Assembly: GCF_001949145.1 (NCBI RefSeq)
Contig: NW_019091358.1
Location: forward strand, 93,984 to 127,847
Direction: 5' to 3'
Length of the DNA stretch: 33,864 nt
Source: Acanthaster planci
Taxonomy: Eukaryota; Echinodermata; Asteroidea; Valvatida; Acanthasteridae
Numbering within the stretch: the stretch's first letter is position 1; each line of letters opens with the position of its first letter. Position numbers and translations under genes: made by a program. This document shows positions 1 through 10,275 of this stretch, in pieces. The notes beneath the pieces were generated by a model that saw only the letters and a list, made by a program, of their open reading frames with translations, was not told where the DNA came from and searched no databases.

Positions 1-3000
1 ATTGTGCACATAGAGTTGGAGAATAATTCATACCTTAGTAATTGTTGATTGTCTTCAAACTTACAGCAAGCACTAACTTTACAACGAAGATAATTCTAAA
101 ATATTTACGTCATGATGACGTCATCACGTGATTTATTATTAAATTTTTAAAATTCCGTTAAATATATAAAAAATCCATATAAAATCAACCGTGGCCTCCC
201 ATGGTTAATATCATGTAACAAGTCATATTAGATTATCTTAGTGGACATCCAATTGCATTAGTTGAAATTATAAATTAAACTTTTTCAGTGTATATGTCAC
301 GTCCAGAATATAAAATTGTACATTTTTACTCTTTCATAGTTTCTTAATGCCAGGTTTTTTCGTCACAATTGCCAATACTTATGTTGTTGGTGAAACAGTC
401 CCGAAACAGCTCTGTGTTTGTACTTGTTTACAAACACTTCTATCGAGTTGTTCTTTTTCAGACCAATTCCTTCCACCAGTCGACTTTGGCAGTTTGCTAA
501 ATCTGATCGACTTCAAACTCGGCAGACCTTTGGACAATCATCCAAGGATGGTCCTAGAAGAAATTCACAGTAATAACTTAATTAGTTTATTTATTGATTT
601 TTGAATAATTACTTTTCCCATAGACTTTGTACACAGATTGCACACAGTTTTCGGACTGTCCTCTATCAGGCTATGAGGGCGCTATTGCAGAATTATGGTT
701 ACACCTGCCTGGGGTTTTAATTGTCAACAAACTGTCCTACATTGAACCATAGATGGCGTTGTTGCTCAACATAGGGTTTGTACACAATTGTCCAGCATAA
801 TGCGTGAGCAGTCCTCAACTTCGACCGAGAATTACTACCAAAACGAAAGAGAAATCAAACTAAATTTTCCCTTTCGTTCGATTGCAAATAACCCGGGAGT
901 CCAAATATCAAATAGTATTTCATAAGTTTTTTCCAGTTAAGACAAAAATCGCGTATCATGAAATTAAAGGAGCAGTTTTCCTGCATACATGTTTCTAGCC
1001 CATTGACTTTGTACACGTTTTCGAGCCACAAATTTGGTGACTTTGCAATGTTTGATCATTCCAAAAGTGATAGCCAACAAAGACCCTGATGCAAGATTTA
1101 TTGCAAAGGGATGACATCATGATGACATCATCACCTTATTTTATATTAGTTTTTGAATATTTAATTTTTCCCCATAGGTTTTGTACACGTTTTTCTACTT
1201 AACACGAGTGAGCGAGTAGTCTTTAACTTTGGCTCAAGATTACTATAAGAACGAGAGAGAAATCAGGTACTTTACGCTCTGTTATTTGATTTTAAATATG
1301 CCTAAGAGTCCGAATATGAAATAATATTTCATAAAAATTGTTCAGTTTAAGCGGAAATCACGTGACTTCAACTTAAAGGAGCAGTGTTTCTGCAAACGAG
1401 TTTATAGCCCATTGACTTTGTACACGTTTTCAAGGCACAATTTTTAAACCTTTGGGACGTTTGATCATTATCAAAGTGACAGCCAATAAAGACCCTGATA
1501 CAAAATTTTATTGTAAGTAAATGACATCATGATGACGTCATTATGTGATTTACTATTGATTTTTCAATATTTATTTAAGCTCATTGACTTTGTACACGTT
1601 TTCAAGTCAGCATTTGGGTTAGTTTGAAAGGTTTGCTCAACCTCAAAGTTACGGACAACAAAGACCCTGATGAAAGAATTTTGCTAAATATATGACGTTA
1701 TGATGACGTCATCACAAATTTTTTAATTGATTTTTGGATATTTAATCTTCACCCATGGGTTTTGTACACGTTTTTTAACAGCCTGTCCTTGGCATTTTGG
1801 TAAATCTGAATTATTTCCTTCAATGTACACTTGAAGTCCCTCACGAAGAGAGGCTCCCAAAGAAAAATTGTCAAAATAACATCATCAAGGGTCACGTGAC
1901 ACAAGATTAAAGTTTTCCCCATAGGTTTTGTACATGTTTTTTTTACTACACAATATTATCGATCTTAATGAGGGTAGTCCTGAATTTCGGCTGAGAATTA
2001 CTATGAGAGCAAAAGAAAGATCCTTACTTTTTTCATCTTCGTTCGATTACAAATATACTCAAGAGTCCGAATATCCAATATTATTTCAGATTTGTTTTTC
2101 AATGTTAATGCTAATCACGTGCATGTTTTTTCTAACGTCAAAGACTGTTGCACTCATACATCTGGATGACTTGGTATTGGAAGCATAGGTAGTCCAAAAA
2201 CCTGTGGGGCTGATTAAAGTTTCAGTTTTATTTACAGGGTCTGTACAGGTTTTCACTTTACATGTTTGTTGATTTTACCAGTGCTTTGCCTGGGAATTGC
2301 TGTGAGAATTTCAAATACATTACCCTTACAGATAGTTTGATCAGTTTTTCAAAAAAATAAAGAAAATAAAAAATTAAAAAATTCTGAAACAGCTGAGTGG
2401 TTGTTCACAACCTCCTTCAGTTAGCTGTTTTGGCAAGAGCCGGAACAGCTCTTGCTTCCGTTAAAAAATTTTTTTTTAAAATTCTTTTCCTTTTTCAGAC
2501 TTTTCCCCATAATGTTTGTACACATTTTCTTCCACTAGTCGACTTTGGCAGTTTACTAAATCTGATCAACTTCAAACATGGCGAACCCTTGGACAATCAT
2601 CCAAGGATGGTCCTTGATGAAATTTGTGGTGATGATGTCATCACGCGATTTCTTGTAGAATTCTGAATATTTAATTTTTCCCATTGACTTTGTACACGTT
2701 TTCAAGCCACTATTTTCAAACCTTTGAAATGTTTGATCGCTGTCAAAGTGATAGCCAACAAAGGCCCTCATGCAAAAATTTTTCTAAAGAAATGACGTCA
2801 TGATGACATCATCATGTGACTTAGTTTTTAATTTTCAGTATTTATTTCAGCCCATTGAATTTGTACACGTTTTCAAGGCACAATTTTGAAACCTTTGCGA
2901 TACCCTGATACAAGAATTGTCATGATGACAGCATCAGCATGTTATTTAGCATTGCTTTTTCAATATTTATTTCAGCCCATTGACTTTGTACACATTTTCA

Positions 3001-3480
3001 AGCCACGTACAATCTGGGTGACTTTGAGATGTTTGATCACGATCAAAGTTACAGCCAACCAAGACCTTGATAAAAGTTGTTAGCTTAATATTTCCAAATA
3101 GGTCACTTGGGAGACATTTTGTGGTAAATTTTTCAACATTAGGGAGACATCGGTCATTAGGGAGACATCGGTCATCAGGGAGACATTTCAATGTCTCCCC
3201 AATGCTCCAACTACCAAAAGGAGGACAATTTTTATTGTCCACATTTTGAGAGATGGGTCAGAAAGGAAAACATGCAAAGTTTGGTTAAGATCGGATTAGG
3301 GAATATTGAATTAATGGACGGTAAAGTGTGTGCTTGTTCCTATAGGAATGTCTCCCAAGTGACCCATTTTCGGTAATAAGAATTTATGATGTCATGATGA
3401 AGTCATCAACTAGTTTTTTATTGATTTTTGAATATTTGATTTTCCAGTATAGGTTTTGTAGATGTTTTTTAAAAGCCAGT
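1..3480. repeat. Degenerate tandem array, period about 172 bp
   Basis: Copies of a phrase like CATTGACTTTGTACACG recur near 1000, 1175, 1410, 1582, 1754, 1920, 2510, 2682, 2853 and 2978. Several intervals are 171-172 bases, and one is shortened to about 125. Each monomer also carries an ACAAAGACCCTGAT-like phrase followed by a pair of TGACGTCA-like palindromes and an AT-rich stretch. A second monomer type is seen at about 457-572 and 2519-2632, where roughly 100 bases are nearly identical and contain a small CCTTGGA/TCCAAGG hairpin. Single decayed relics occur further right (near 6700-6800 and 7290). No coding capacity is convincing; the short open frames here follow the repeat. Most differences between copies look like CG to CA or TG changes, as expected from decay of methylated CpG. 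Origin (satellite or amplified transposon interior) is not clear. Confidence 0.7.
3096..3369. mobile_element. Small non-autonomous inverted-repeat (MITE/foldback) element
   Basis: The ends form a 23-base inverted repeat with one mismatch: AAATAGGTCACTTGGGAGAC.. at 3096-3118 and its complement at 3347-3369. The nonamer GGGAGACAT recurs inside at about 3109, 3143, 3161 and 3179 and, inverted, at about 3190 and 3349; 3178-3198 folds on itself. An 18-base unit is tandemly repeated at 3142-3177. The element lies inside a monomer of the surrounding array, which appears to resume on the right at about 3372, so it looks like an insertion. No target duplication longer than 2-3 bases is obvious. No transposase is encoded. 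The superfamily cannot be assigned from these ends. Confidence 0.6.
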
Positions 3481-4462
3481 GTTCGGTACTCTTGTCAATC
3501 TGATTGAATTATGTAACATTCACGAAATGTTAATATTTACTATTCGTGCTGATATTTTCATAATTAGTTTTTTTAAATGCTTTCTCGAAAATGCCGAAAC
3601 AGCCTGCAGTTGTTTTAACAACCATCAAACCTCTAGTTTTGCTTTGAATTAGTTTGCTCTATGGCATGTGCTTTTTCTGAGCGACAGTCACAATAGGAGG
3701 TTGCATAATCCTTAGGTTCCCTGCTTTTACCAAGCATTGGGAACGTGTAGGACAAAAAAATTGTTGCGTTGTTTAATTGATTGGTGCCACACACATGTGC
3801 TTGCAGCCTTATCTGGGCTTCCTGAACAACTTTATAGCTTGTGCTTGTGGCTAAGGTTCATAAATAAATGGAAGGTCTGTTTTGGCGTACAGAGCAACAG
3901 ATACACCAGTTGCGATATAAATAAAGATGCCTTTCGACAATAGTCAAGGGATAAGCCTGAAAGGAAGAAGTGAAAGGCAATGTTTCTGCAGGGATACAAA
4001 TTAAAGCCTTACTCTTGGTTCCGCCATCCTTGATTTTATTTGTTGGTGTTGTTTTCTTAGGGTTTTATGGCTAATATTTGATTGGAAAACACCAGTGGAA
4101 AACACCAAAATACTTTCTTTCTCAATCAACTAGGATGGGTTCTGTGTTAAAAAAAAAGGAAAAGTTGACATCGCACTGATTGAGCCATGATGGAATGTGT
4201 ACAAGGAGCACAAGGGACCGGTCGACCAGGCATAGGTACAATGAAAGGCAATCAGGGCCCCAGTGATCATGGCCGGGGATGGTGATTGACCTATATCATA
4301 GCCAACCATTTTAGCTTTATGCCTTTGCAACAGTTTTTTACAACCCTCCTCCCAAAAATGGGAGTCTTAAAACAGTAAAAAATGAAAAATAGAAAGAATA
4401 GCAAAAAAAGTAAAAATGGAAAATAAAAATATATATATATTTTAATGTGTGTATTATATTAA
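3481..4462. other. No gene recognised; AT-rich non-coding sequence
   Basis: Only short incidental open frames occur. There is an A-rich stretch with a short TA microsatellite at about 4420-4445. No splice-bounded coding segment or transposon domain was recognised. Confidence 0.5.
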
Positions 4463-5235
4463 AGGGCAAGGAGCCCTCTTGCAATGAAAGTAATGAAAGA
4501 TTAGCTCAGCGAAAAGGCAGGAGAAGGTGAGGGGTGAATGAGCACTCATTAGCCCCAGAGGGAGAGCAAACAAAGTTTAACTCCACGGAAAAGCTAAGAG
4601 CATGAGGAAAAGGGGAATAAGCCCCTTGGCTCTAATGAAGAAAAGCATAGATGAGCTCGCCAAAGGAAAGGCTGGAGCAGGGAAAAGTCAGGGGAAATCC
4701 CAGCAAAAGTGGGAAACTGTTGGCTTCTCTTCCACATTTCTGACTCCATTACTTTGGAGGTACTGGTTGAAAGGGAATAAGCCCCTTGGCTGTCATAAAG
4801 CAAAGCAAAGATGGACTCGCCAAATGAAAGACTGAAGCATAGACATGTCAGGGAAAAGCCCGGCAAAACTGGAAATGCCCTTTAAATGTTGGCTTCTCTT
4901 CCAAATCTCTTACTCCAGTACTTTGAAGGTACGTGATGAGGATGAGCCAAAAATGACAAAATTTGATATTAGCAACAACATCAAAATCATATCATCAATT
5001 ACTCTTGGGGGTCAATCTTAGTCAGGCTCGAGTAAGAGCCATTTTGCTGGCTACTGACCCTGCATACACACAAACTACACCATGTGAGCAGTTCAAGCAT
5101 TTGCGCCTTGGCTATATCAAAGAAGGCATAGAGTGGCTTGCCTCATGACAGAGAGGAGCAGGGCGAAAGGGGAATGAGCCCCGTTTGCTATGAAAGCATG
5201 CTTAGAGTAGCTCGCCAATCGTCAGGAGTAAAAGA
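4463..5235. repeat. Low-copy diverged tandem repeat, unit about 160 bp
   Basis: The clearest two units are about 4605-4762 and 4765-4932, offset by 160 bases. Both open with GGGAATAAGCCCCTTGGCT, continue through a CTCGCCAAA phrase and a GTTGGCTTCTCTTCCA phrase, and end in ACTTTGGAGGTA or ACTTTGAAGGTA. Partial, more diverged copies of the first half lie at about 4463-4530, 5105-5160 and 5165-5235. The repeats are open for short distances on both strands, but no coherent reading frame is kept between units, so I do not call a gene. Confidence 0.6.
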
Positions 5236-5577
5236 AAAAGGGGAAATGAGCCTTGGAAATAGGTTTATACAGAAAGAAGTTGCATTTGAAAAATAAGTCG
5301 CGCAGGGTGAGATGGAGTGAGTGAGGAATGGTTGAGATATGGGGGAGCCTGGGCAGGAAAGAGGGTTATGCCCGCGTAAAGAAGGAAAGGGAAGGAAGGT
5401 TGAGTGCATCTGAAAGTTGGAGTGAAAAACCTTTCTACCCATACATGTACCTCAGACTAAAGACTCTGTAGCCCAAACAAAGCGACAATACAGCTTACTG
5501 TTCATCTGTAGCCACTACTATTCACCTGCAGGCCTGTTCGATATTCAGTGTTTCTGAAACCAAAATGGTATTGGTAT
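5236..5577. other. No feature recognised
   Basis: Purine-rich on the + strand for the first 200 bases, then ordinary AT-rich sequence. No coding segment or known repeat was recognised. Confidence 0.4.
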
Positions 5578-5757
5578 TGTAACGGGGACCCCTTTGTAGG
5601 GGGCCACACCCACCAGTTGAGAACACAAACTCAAAATCAGTCAACCGAACACAAGTTATTTATTTTGGTCTCCAGAAAAAGTATAAAAAAGGAACATTTT
5701 TATTTCTTAATTCTCTAAAAAAAAGGAGTGAGATTGACCAGGCTAGGTCCCCATAGC
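5578..5757 (-). mobile_element. Possible solo LTR (weak)
   Basis: The left edge reads TGTAACGGGGACCCC and the right edge, on the opposite strand, TGCTATGGGGACC, giving an imperfect terminal inverted repeat of the TG...CA type. On the minus strand the interior has a TATA-like stretch and an AATAAA followed by the terminal GTTACA, the usual order for an LTR. No flanking target duplication was found and no second copy is present, so the limits are guesses. It could equally be a fragment of another repeat. Confidence 0.2.
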
Positions 5758-5940
5758 ACTCGACAACATAGCAAACAAAATACAGACTTACATGACAGAA
5801 GAGAGACATTGACGGACGGTAGTGACTTGTACAAAATAAACAGGCTAAAACTAACGTCACAGTGTGTACAGGAAAAAAGACCACCGCCCGTCAAGCTACA
5901 GAGATGTGTCCCCAGCCAGAGTGTTCTGTGGAAATGCCTC

Positions 5941-5948
5941 ACCCAGTG
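5941..5948 (+). repeat. Candidate target-site duplication, left copy
   Basis: ACCCAGTG directly left of the poly-T run that starts the minus-strand SINE; the same eight bases lie at 6209-6216. Confidence 0.45.
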
Positions 5949-6208
5949 TTTTTTTTTTTTTTTAGTTTTAATGGCGCTTTCAGCAACTCAGGCTATTTTC
6001 GCCAATAACTGTACGTTTATTCATACACTTTATTAATCAGCATCACATTACAGAGTTAGGAAGAAGGTCCAGTTTTAGAGGCAGGGGGAAACCGGAGTAC
6101 CCGGAGAAAACCTGCGAGAGCAAGTATAGACTGGAAACCAAATGCACTTAAAGCCTGAGCCAAGCCGGGCCTCGAACCCAGGCCTCGTTGGTGCAAAGCG
6201 AGGAAAGA
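5949..6208 (-). mobile_element. tRNA-derived SINE, 5'-truncated, minus strand
   Basis: Read on the minus strand, the element has a polymerase III B-box-like GGTTCGAGGCC (plus-strand 6168-6178). It then has a body containing the complement of GGAAACCGGAGTACCCGG (6088-6105) and ends in a poly-A tail (poly-T at 5949-5963). The body phrase is, to my recollection, a widespread conserved SINE core in cnidarians and molluscs; the exact named domain would need a library search. The 5' end lacks a convincing A box, so this copy is probably truncated. Matching octamers ACCCAGTG on both sides (5941-5948, 6209-6216) look like a target-site duplication from LINE-mediated insertion. Non-coding. Confidence 0.7.
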
Positions 6209-6216
6209 ACCCAGTG
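6209..6216 (+). repeat. Candidate target-site duplication, right copy
   Basis: ACCCAGTG, matching 5941-5948, at the 5' end of the minus-strand SINE. Confidence 0.45.
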
Positions 6217-7578
6217 GTAGTTGCATGGGCCTTTTTTGCCCACCTAGCAAACCATCAGTGGAATGCTAGAAACAGTCCACTGTACCTTTTGTACTTCATC
6301 TCGATGGACATTGCCCAGCACCCTCAAAAAGGAATGTGCCAACACAATGAATATACCCACCAGCTGGGTCTTAACCCAGCACCAGAGACCTTTTTTGTTA
6401 CATTATTATTGTGATGACATCATTTTTGGGGGGTTCAGTTTCATGTCTGCCACTGTTGCATCACAAGGTCTGTATAAAATGTAAAGTCTGATCAGACAGT
6501 CCTTATAGTCACCAATGGTGCCGATCCCTGAAGTGCTGCACCGGCATGAATTTTACTTTTCTCATCAGATGAACCATTTCCAAAAAGAATTGAATAGTTT
6601 TAATGAGTGAAATTTTACCTCAAAATGGTTAATTATTGTGAGGCTTGGAGTATCTTTCACAGGTGAAAATAAAAACAACAAACTTCCCTCCAAAAATGTA
6701 TGCCAACCATGGCGCCATCATGACCTCATCATGTGATTTATAATGGATTTTTGCATATTTAAGTTTTCCAATATGTTTTGTACATATTGTTGATAGGTCT
6801 TCTGACCCATCTGGCAATCTTGCACCTTTATTAAAGTCATACAAAGCAAAGCCTGGGACTCAAAAATGTAATAAAAGAATTAATTATCATTCATGTTAAA
6901 TTTTCAAAAACCACATAAAATCAACCATGACTTCCGGAGCTTGCTTTTTGCACTAATAGAATAATCTCCTATCTTCATTTCTTCTCATGTATGTAAAACT
7001 GCTTGACCCCCATTTTTGGTTAAAACTGTTGCAAACTGTAAGTGCTTTATAATTTAAAATTGGTAACCGATATAAATGTACTTTTAATGGTCTTTGTCTT
7101 CGACACAGTGGTATTCCTCAAACATTCACTGGTTACATCATGCAACACTCGAGCGCCCTTTGGTGACACCATTACGTCCAAAAAATTCAAAAATGTATTT
7201 TGAATAGATCTCTTTGGCAAAGTTCGCTTGAGTCGCTTGAAAATTGGTAGACACAGTGACTTTTACGTCTGCAACATTTCTACAAAAATTGGGGCTGATG
7301 ATGTCATCAGACTGGAAGTTACAATGAAAAAAACTTTAATTCGTAATTCATTACAAATGGCTAAAAAATCAATCCCGACAGCTGCAGGCCAAAGTTGCCC
7401 TTTGAAAACTGGAATAAATATCTGTATCCATTGTCCAAGATTTAAGGCTCCTTTAATTGTTTATACACACTGTGTGCTGCTACTGAAAAACCTGCTGTCC
7501 GTTGATTATGCTTGCAACACGACCCATAGGGGTAAGAGCCATGTGCTTCTTTTTTACATGTAACCCATATAAAGGGGC
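6217..7578. other. No gene; isolated relics of the left-hand array
   Basis: Segments near 6700-6800 and 7285-7300 resemble the TGACATCATCA and TTTTGTACA parts of the tandem array at the left edge, so they are probably dispersed single copies. The longest open frame here (about 110 residues, + strand from 7228) has no recognised motif, and I do not treat it as a gene. Confidence 0.4.
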
Positions 7579-7599
7579 CACTCTGCTTCCGGAGCAGTG
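7579..7599 (+). repeat. Short inverted repeat (hairpin)
   Basis: CACTCTGCT and AGCAGTG pair around a TCCGG loop, with one bulged base. It lies 50 bases left of a stronger hairpin sharing an AGCAG arm. Confidence 0.4.
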
Positions 7600-7649
7600 T
7601 TTTGGCAATGTACTGACCACACGGCAGGGAAAAGCGTGTGAGTGTGTAA

Positions 7650-7688
7650 TGACGAATCTACCTGCTTGATTAGCAGGCAGATTCATCA
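7650..7688 (-). repeat. 17-bp-stem hairpin
   Basis: Two 17-base arms (7650-7666 and 7672-7688) flank a 5-base loop. On the plus strand they match at 15 of 17 positions. On the minus-strand RNA the two remaining positions become G-U wobbles, so the stem would be continuous. It is too short for a typical animal pre-miRNA. It may be a foldback repeat remnant or a structured transcript segment. Confidence 0.5.
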
Positions 7689-8539
7689 CAGTGAAAGAAA
7701 TTAGCATGTACTGTGATGGCTGCATCAAGAGGGTAGCGGTCTATTAAGGCCCATTAAGTCCCAAGAAAAGTACTGTACCTGCTGAAGTTTATGAAAGATC
7801 GTTTTGAAACCCTATATACCAACTTTTTTTTGACTGAAAAACTCCTCGAAACAGCTCAGTGTTTTGACAAACACAATGTTCATCTTGTTTTCGTTTTCTT
7901 CTTCTTGTCGCAGTTCTCTGAATATCCCATTTCTTTTGTACAGAGTTTTCACAGGAGGACTTTAGTCCCTGTGCAAGGTTGAATCTTGATCAAAGTTTCC
8001 TGAAGCACAGACCCTATGGCAATCATTGGCCTAATAGGGAACTTAAAGGCATGGCTGTCCGAAAATTGGCATGCATAATGTCTGACCATATTCATAAGCA
8101 AGTGTGATTATAGGATGAACAATTTTATTTTGAGCGTTTATTAGTTCAATGATATTTTACAAAATGACTGTGGAATGTTCTGTTCAAGGTGGCACAGCTG
8201 AGTAGAATGAATACTCTCTGTGTCTCTGAATGAATGATTCTTTCTGTTGTACCACTGTGGAATTGTTACTACCTAAATAAACAAATCCTTGCATTACCTA
8301 CAAGTTCAGAAATTCCTGAAGAGCTGGTCAGGGCTCCACAAGTGTGGCCTTGCATTGGAACTTGCTGTGGAAAGAACATTTATTTTTGCCTTGCTATGCA
8401 CTGTATCAGTTACCTGAAATCAATAACCCAATAATCAGATCACAGGAATTTAATCAGGTATTGTAAAGAATACCTTTTCACGTCATTCAAGTGTACATAC
8501 ATGTCTTTTATTATTTCTTTTTACACATACTGTACTTAG
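7689..8539 (+). other. Probable intron sequence upstream of first recognised exon
   Basis: No coding segment matching the expected preceding LRRC9 exon was recognised. The last bases (GTACTTAG at 8532-8539) form the splice acceptor for the exon at 8540. Confidence 0.45.
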
Positions 8540-8719
8540 GTTCTCATCTTGTCATGACCTTATCCTCTCACGGTTCTGTGCTGCTGATTTCAAAGTCCAC
8601 AACATAGTTGGTATCAAGATTCACACTATCACCAGAGTTCACAACAGAATGCTGCAATATCGCTTTGATAACAAGCTGAGTGCCAGTGTTGAGGAAGAGG
8701 AGTCACTTACTGTAAGCAG
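8540..8719 (+). CDS. LRRC9-like protein, internal exon (PARP-like region, start)
   Basis: This 180-base exon begins after the acceptor GTACTTAG and ends at the donor GTGAGA (8720). It starts by completing a split codon and ends with two bases of the next. The translation contains LILSRFCAADF, then a segment ending VHNRMLQYRFDNKLS, then an acidic stretch. The first phrase is what I recognise as LRRC9, in the non-LRR middle of the protein. The second resembles the RIQN..LW..Y segment that opens the PARP catalytic fold. A second possible donor (GTAAGC at 8712) would give the wrong phase for the next exon, so 8719 is preferred. LRRC9 is a poorly characterised protein; as far as I recall it is associated with ciliated tissues, and no activity is shown here. 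The exon before this one was not found in the window. Confidence 0.8.
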
Positions 8720-10036
8720 GTGAGACATTTCCATGAAAGATTGATTGTAAATGTAGATATTGAAAACTATTCTGTATTCCTCTTTCTCTTGTGGTAGATT
8801 GCCAAGAATGGACAAACCTTACATGCAAAAATTGTTAATATTCAAGCCATTAGATCCTTTTGCCTCTGAAAATGACTTCCGTGGATGACGTGCGAACAGG
8901 CTCAATTTTTCCTAATTTGTTCTGCAGACTACATGGGTACTCATTTAGGAATTATATTATTTCGTTTCTGCAGTTACAATGTTAACACTATGAAAGTTAG
9001 ATGTTAAATGTTGTTTCCTGGTTAAAAGTATTCTACCCTGATTTTAACCCCGTTTTAATTGCATAGATCAAGCAAAAATGTCCATGCCGTTTTTAACAGT
9101 GTTTCAACCGAACCCACCACTCTTTGTTATTCAAGCCTTAATCCTCTCCTGGTCTATCGGCAGTCCAAATGGACAGTCACCCATTTTAACTGTGTTTCAA
9201 CAGTGTGGTGGTAGTGCCTACAAACTGCAGTGTCCCATTGAGTAAATTTACTTTTTACCTAATTAAAGAGCGGTTTGGGGGAAATGTAAATCATCTTCCT
9301 TACGTTCCACAAGTTGGAAATTGGCTTTAGTGTATATTAGTGTGCAAAGATATTTCCACACCCGTTTAGATGATAAATTCATTGATGTTTACATATTGTC
9401 ACAGCAATTTTGTACATCCCATCATTTATTAAAAAAAAAAAGATCTCACTTATGTAAAAAAAAAGGTTCGGTTCCCGCAACAGCCGTCGAAGACCAATGA
9501 AATACGTTTTACTTTTCTCGCTCTGCGATCACACTTTAATGACCATGGATTTTGTTCAACGTGTTTCTGTTATTGTTTGCTATGTTGGTACATCTGTTTG
9601 TTTGTGTTGATTTGTAAATTAAAGTGGTAGATACCATGGTTTAGAGTGTGTGAGCAAAAAGAGTCAGAACAATACTGAATGTCACTGAGAAACATTCACA
9701 TTCAAAAGCAGAATCGTGTGTGTGTGTTAAGTGCTGAGATATTTGGTACCAACTTTGCCTGAGATCCCCGAAAACAGCAGGTAGTGATTGCAATCAGAAC
9801 GTGAGAAATCAATCGCCGTGCGAGCGGGCCAAGATTTGGCTAAATTAGAGTCAATATCGGTCCCAAATCAACGGCCGGTTTGTTCACATTTTACAACACT
9901 CAGCCCGGATACCACACCTCGTCAAAGAATTATACAGACTTTGTTGAACATACCCATTAGTTTAACGTTTATAGTATCATATAATGGGTAATGTGTTTAA
10001 GATAGAGAAGGCAATGGGAATTGAGTTTATTATAAA
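8720..10036 (+). other. Intron 1, left part; nothing recognised
   Basis: AT-rich intron sequence with poly-A runs at about 9430 and 9458. If the gypsy element inserted into the piggyBac copy, its missing 3' part should lie here, but no trace was found. Confidence 0.45.
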
Positions 10037-10068
10037 CCTTTGTCATTGAACCCACTCAATATCTCACA
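10037..10068 (+). repeat. Remnant of 5' LTR (32 bp)
   Basis: Identical to the last 32 bases of the 3' LTR (14755-14786), ending CTCACA. Similarity stops abruptly to the left, so the first 350 or so bases of this LTR have been lost. The bases after it do not form a primer-binding site I can assign to a tRNA. Confidence 0.75.
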
Positions 10069-10275
10069 AAATGGCAATGAGGATGTTTAAATAGTCATAT
10101 AGAATAACAAAGGATATATTTGCTCACCTGTACAAGTAAACATTTGGCATATTGCATTGATATCTGAGCTGTTTTGGGAGTGATTTGGGGACCCTTTTTC
10201 CCGTGCTCCAACCCTTCGTTACATATTGTGCATGCCAATACATGAACATACACACGTGTATAGTCGGTGAACATT

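Noticed and set aside
3142-3195. Short direct repeats that could suggest a CRISPR-like array
   Set aside because: The units are 18 bases with no distinct spacers, lie inside an inverted-repeat element, and the genome is eukaryotic.
5728-6036. 102-codon plus-strand open frame
   Set aside because: It runs through the poly-T tail of the SINE and has no coding character.
6160-6208. tRNA gene
   Set aside because: Only the B-box half is present; no cloverleaf can be formed and the sequence continues into a SINE body with a poly-A tail.
7228-7563. 111-codon plus-strand open frame
   Set aside because: No domain, no splice context, and part derives from a relic of the left-hand repeat array.
10069-10090. 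tRNA primer-binding site after the 5' LTR remnant
   Set aside because: TGGCAATGAGG begins with TGG but matches no tRNA 3' end that I can name with confidence.
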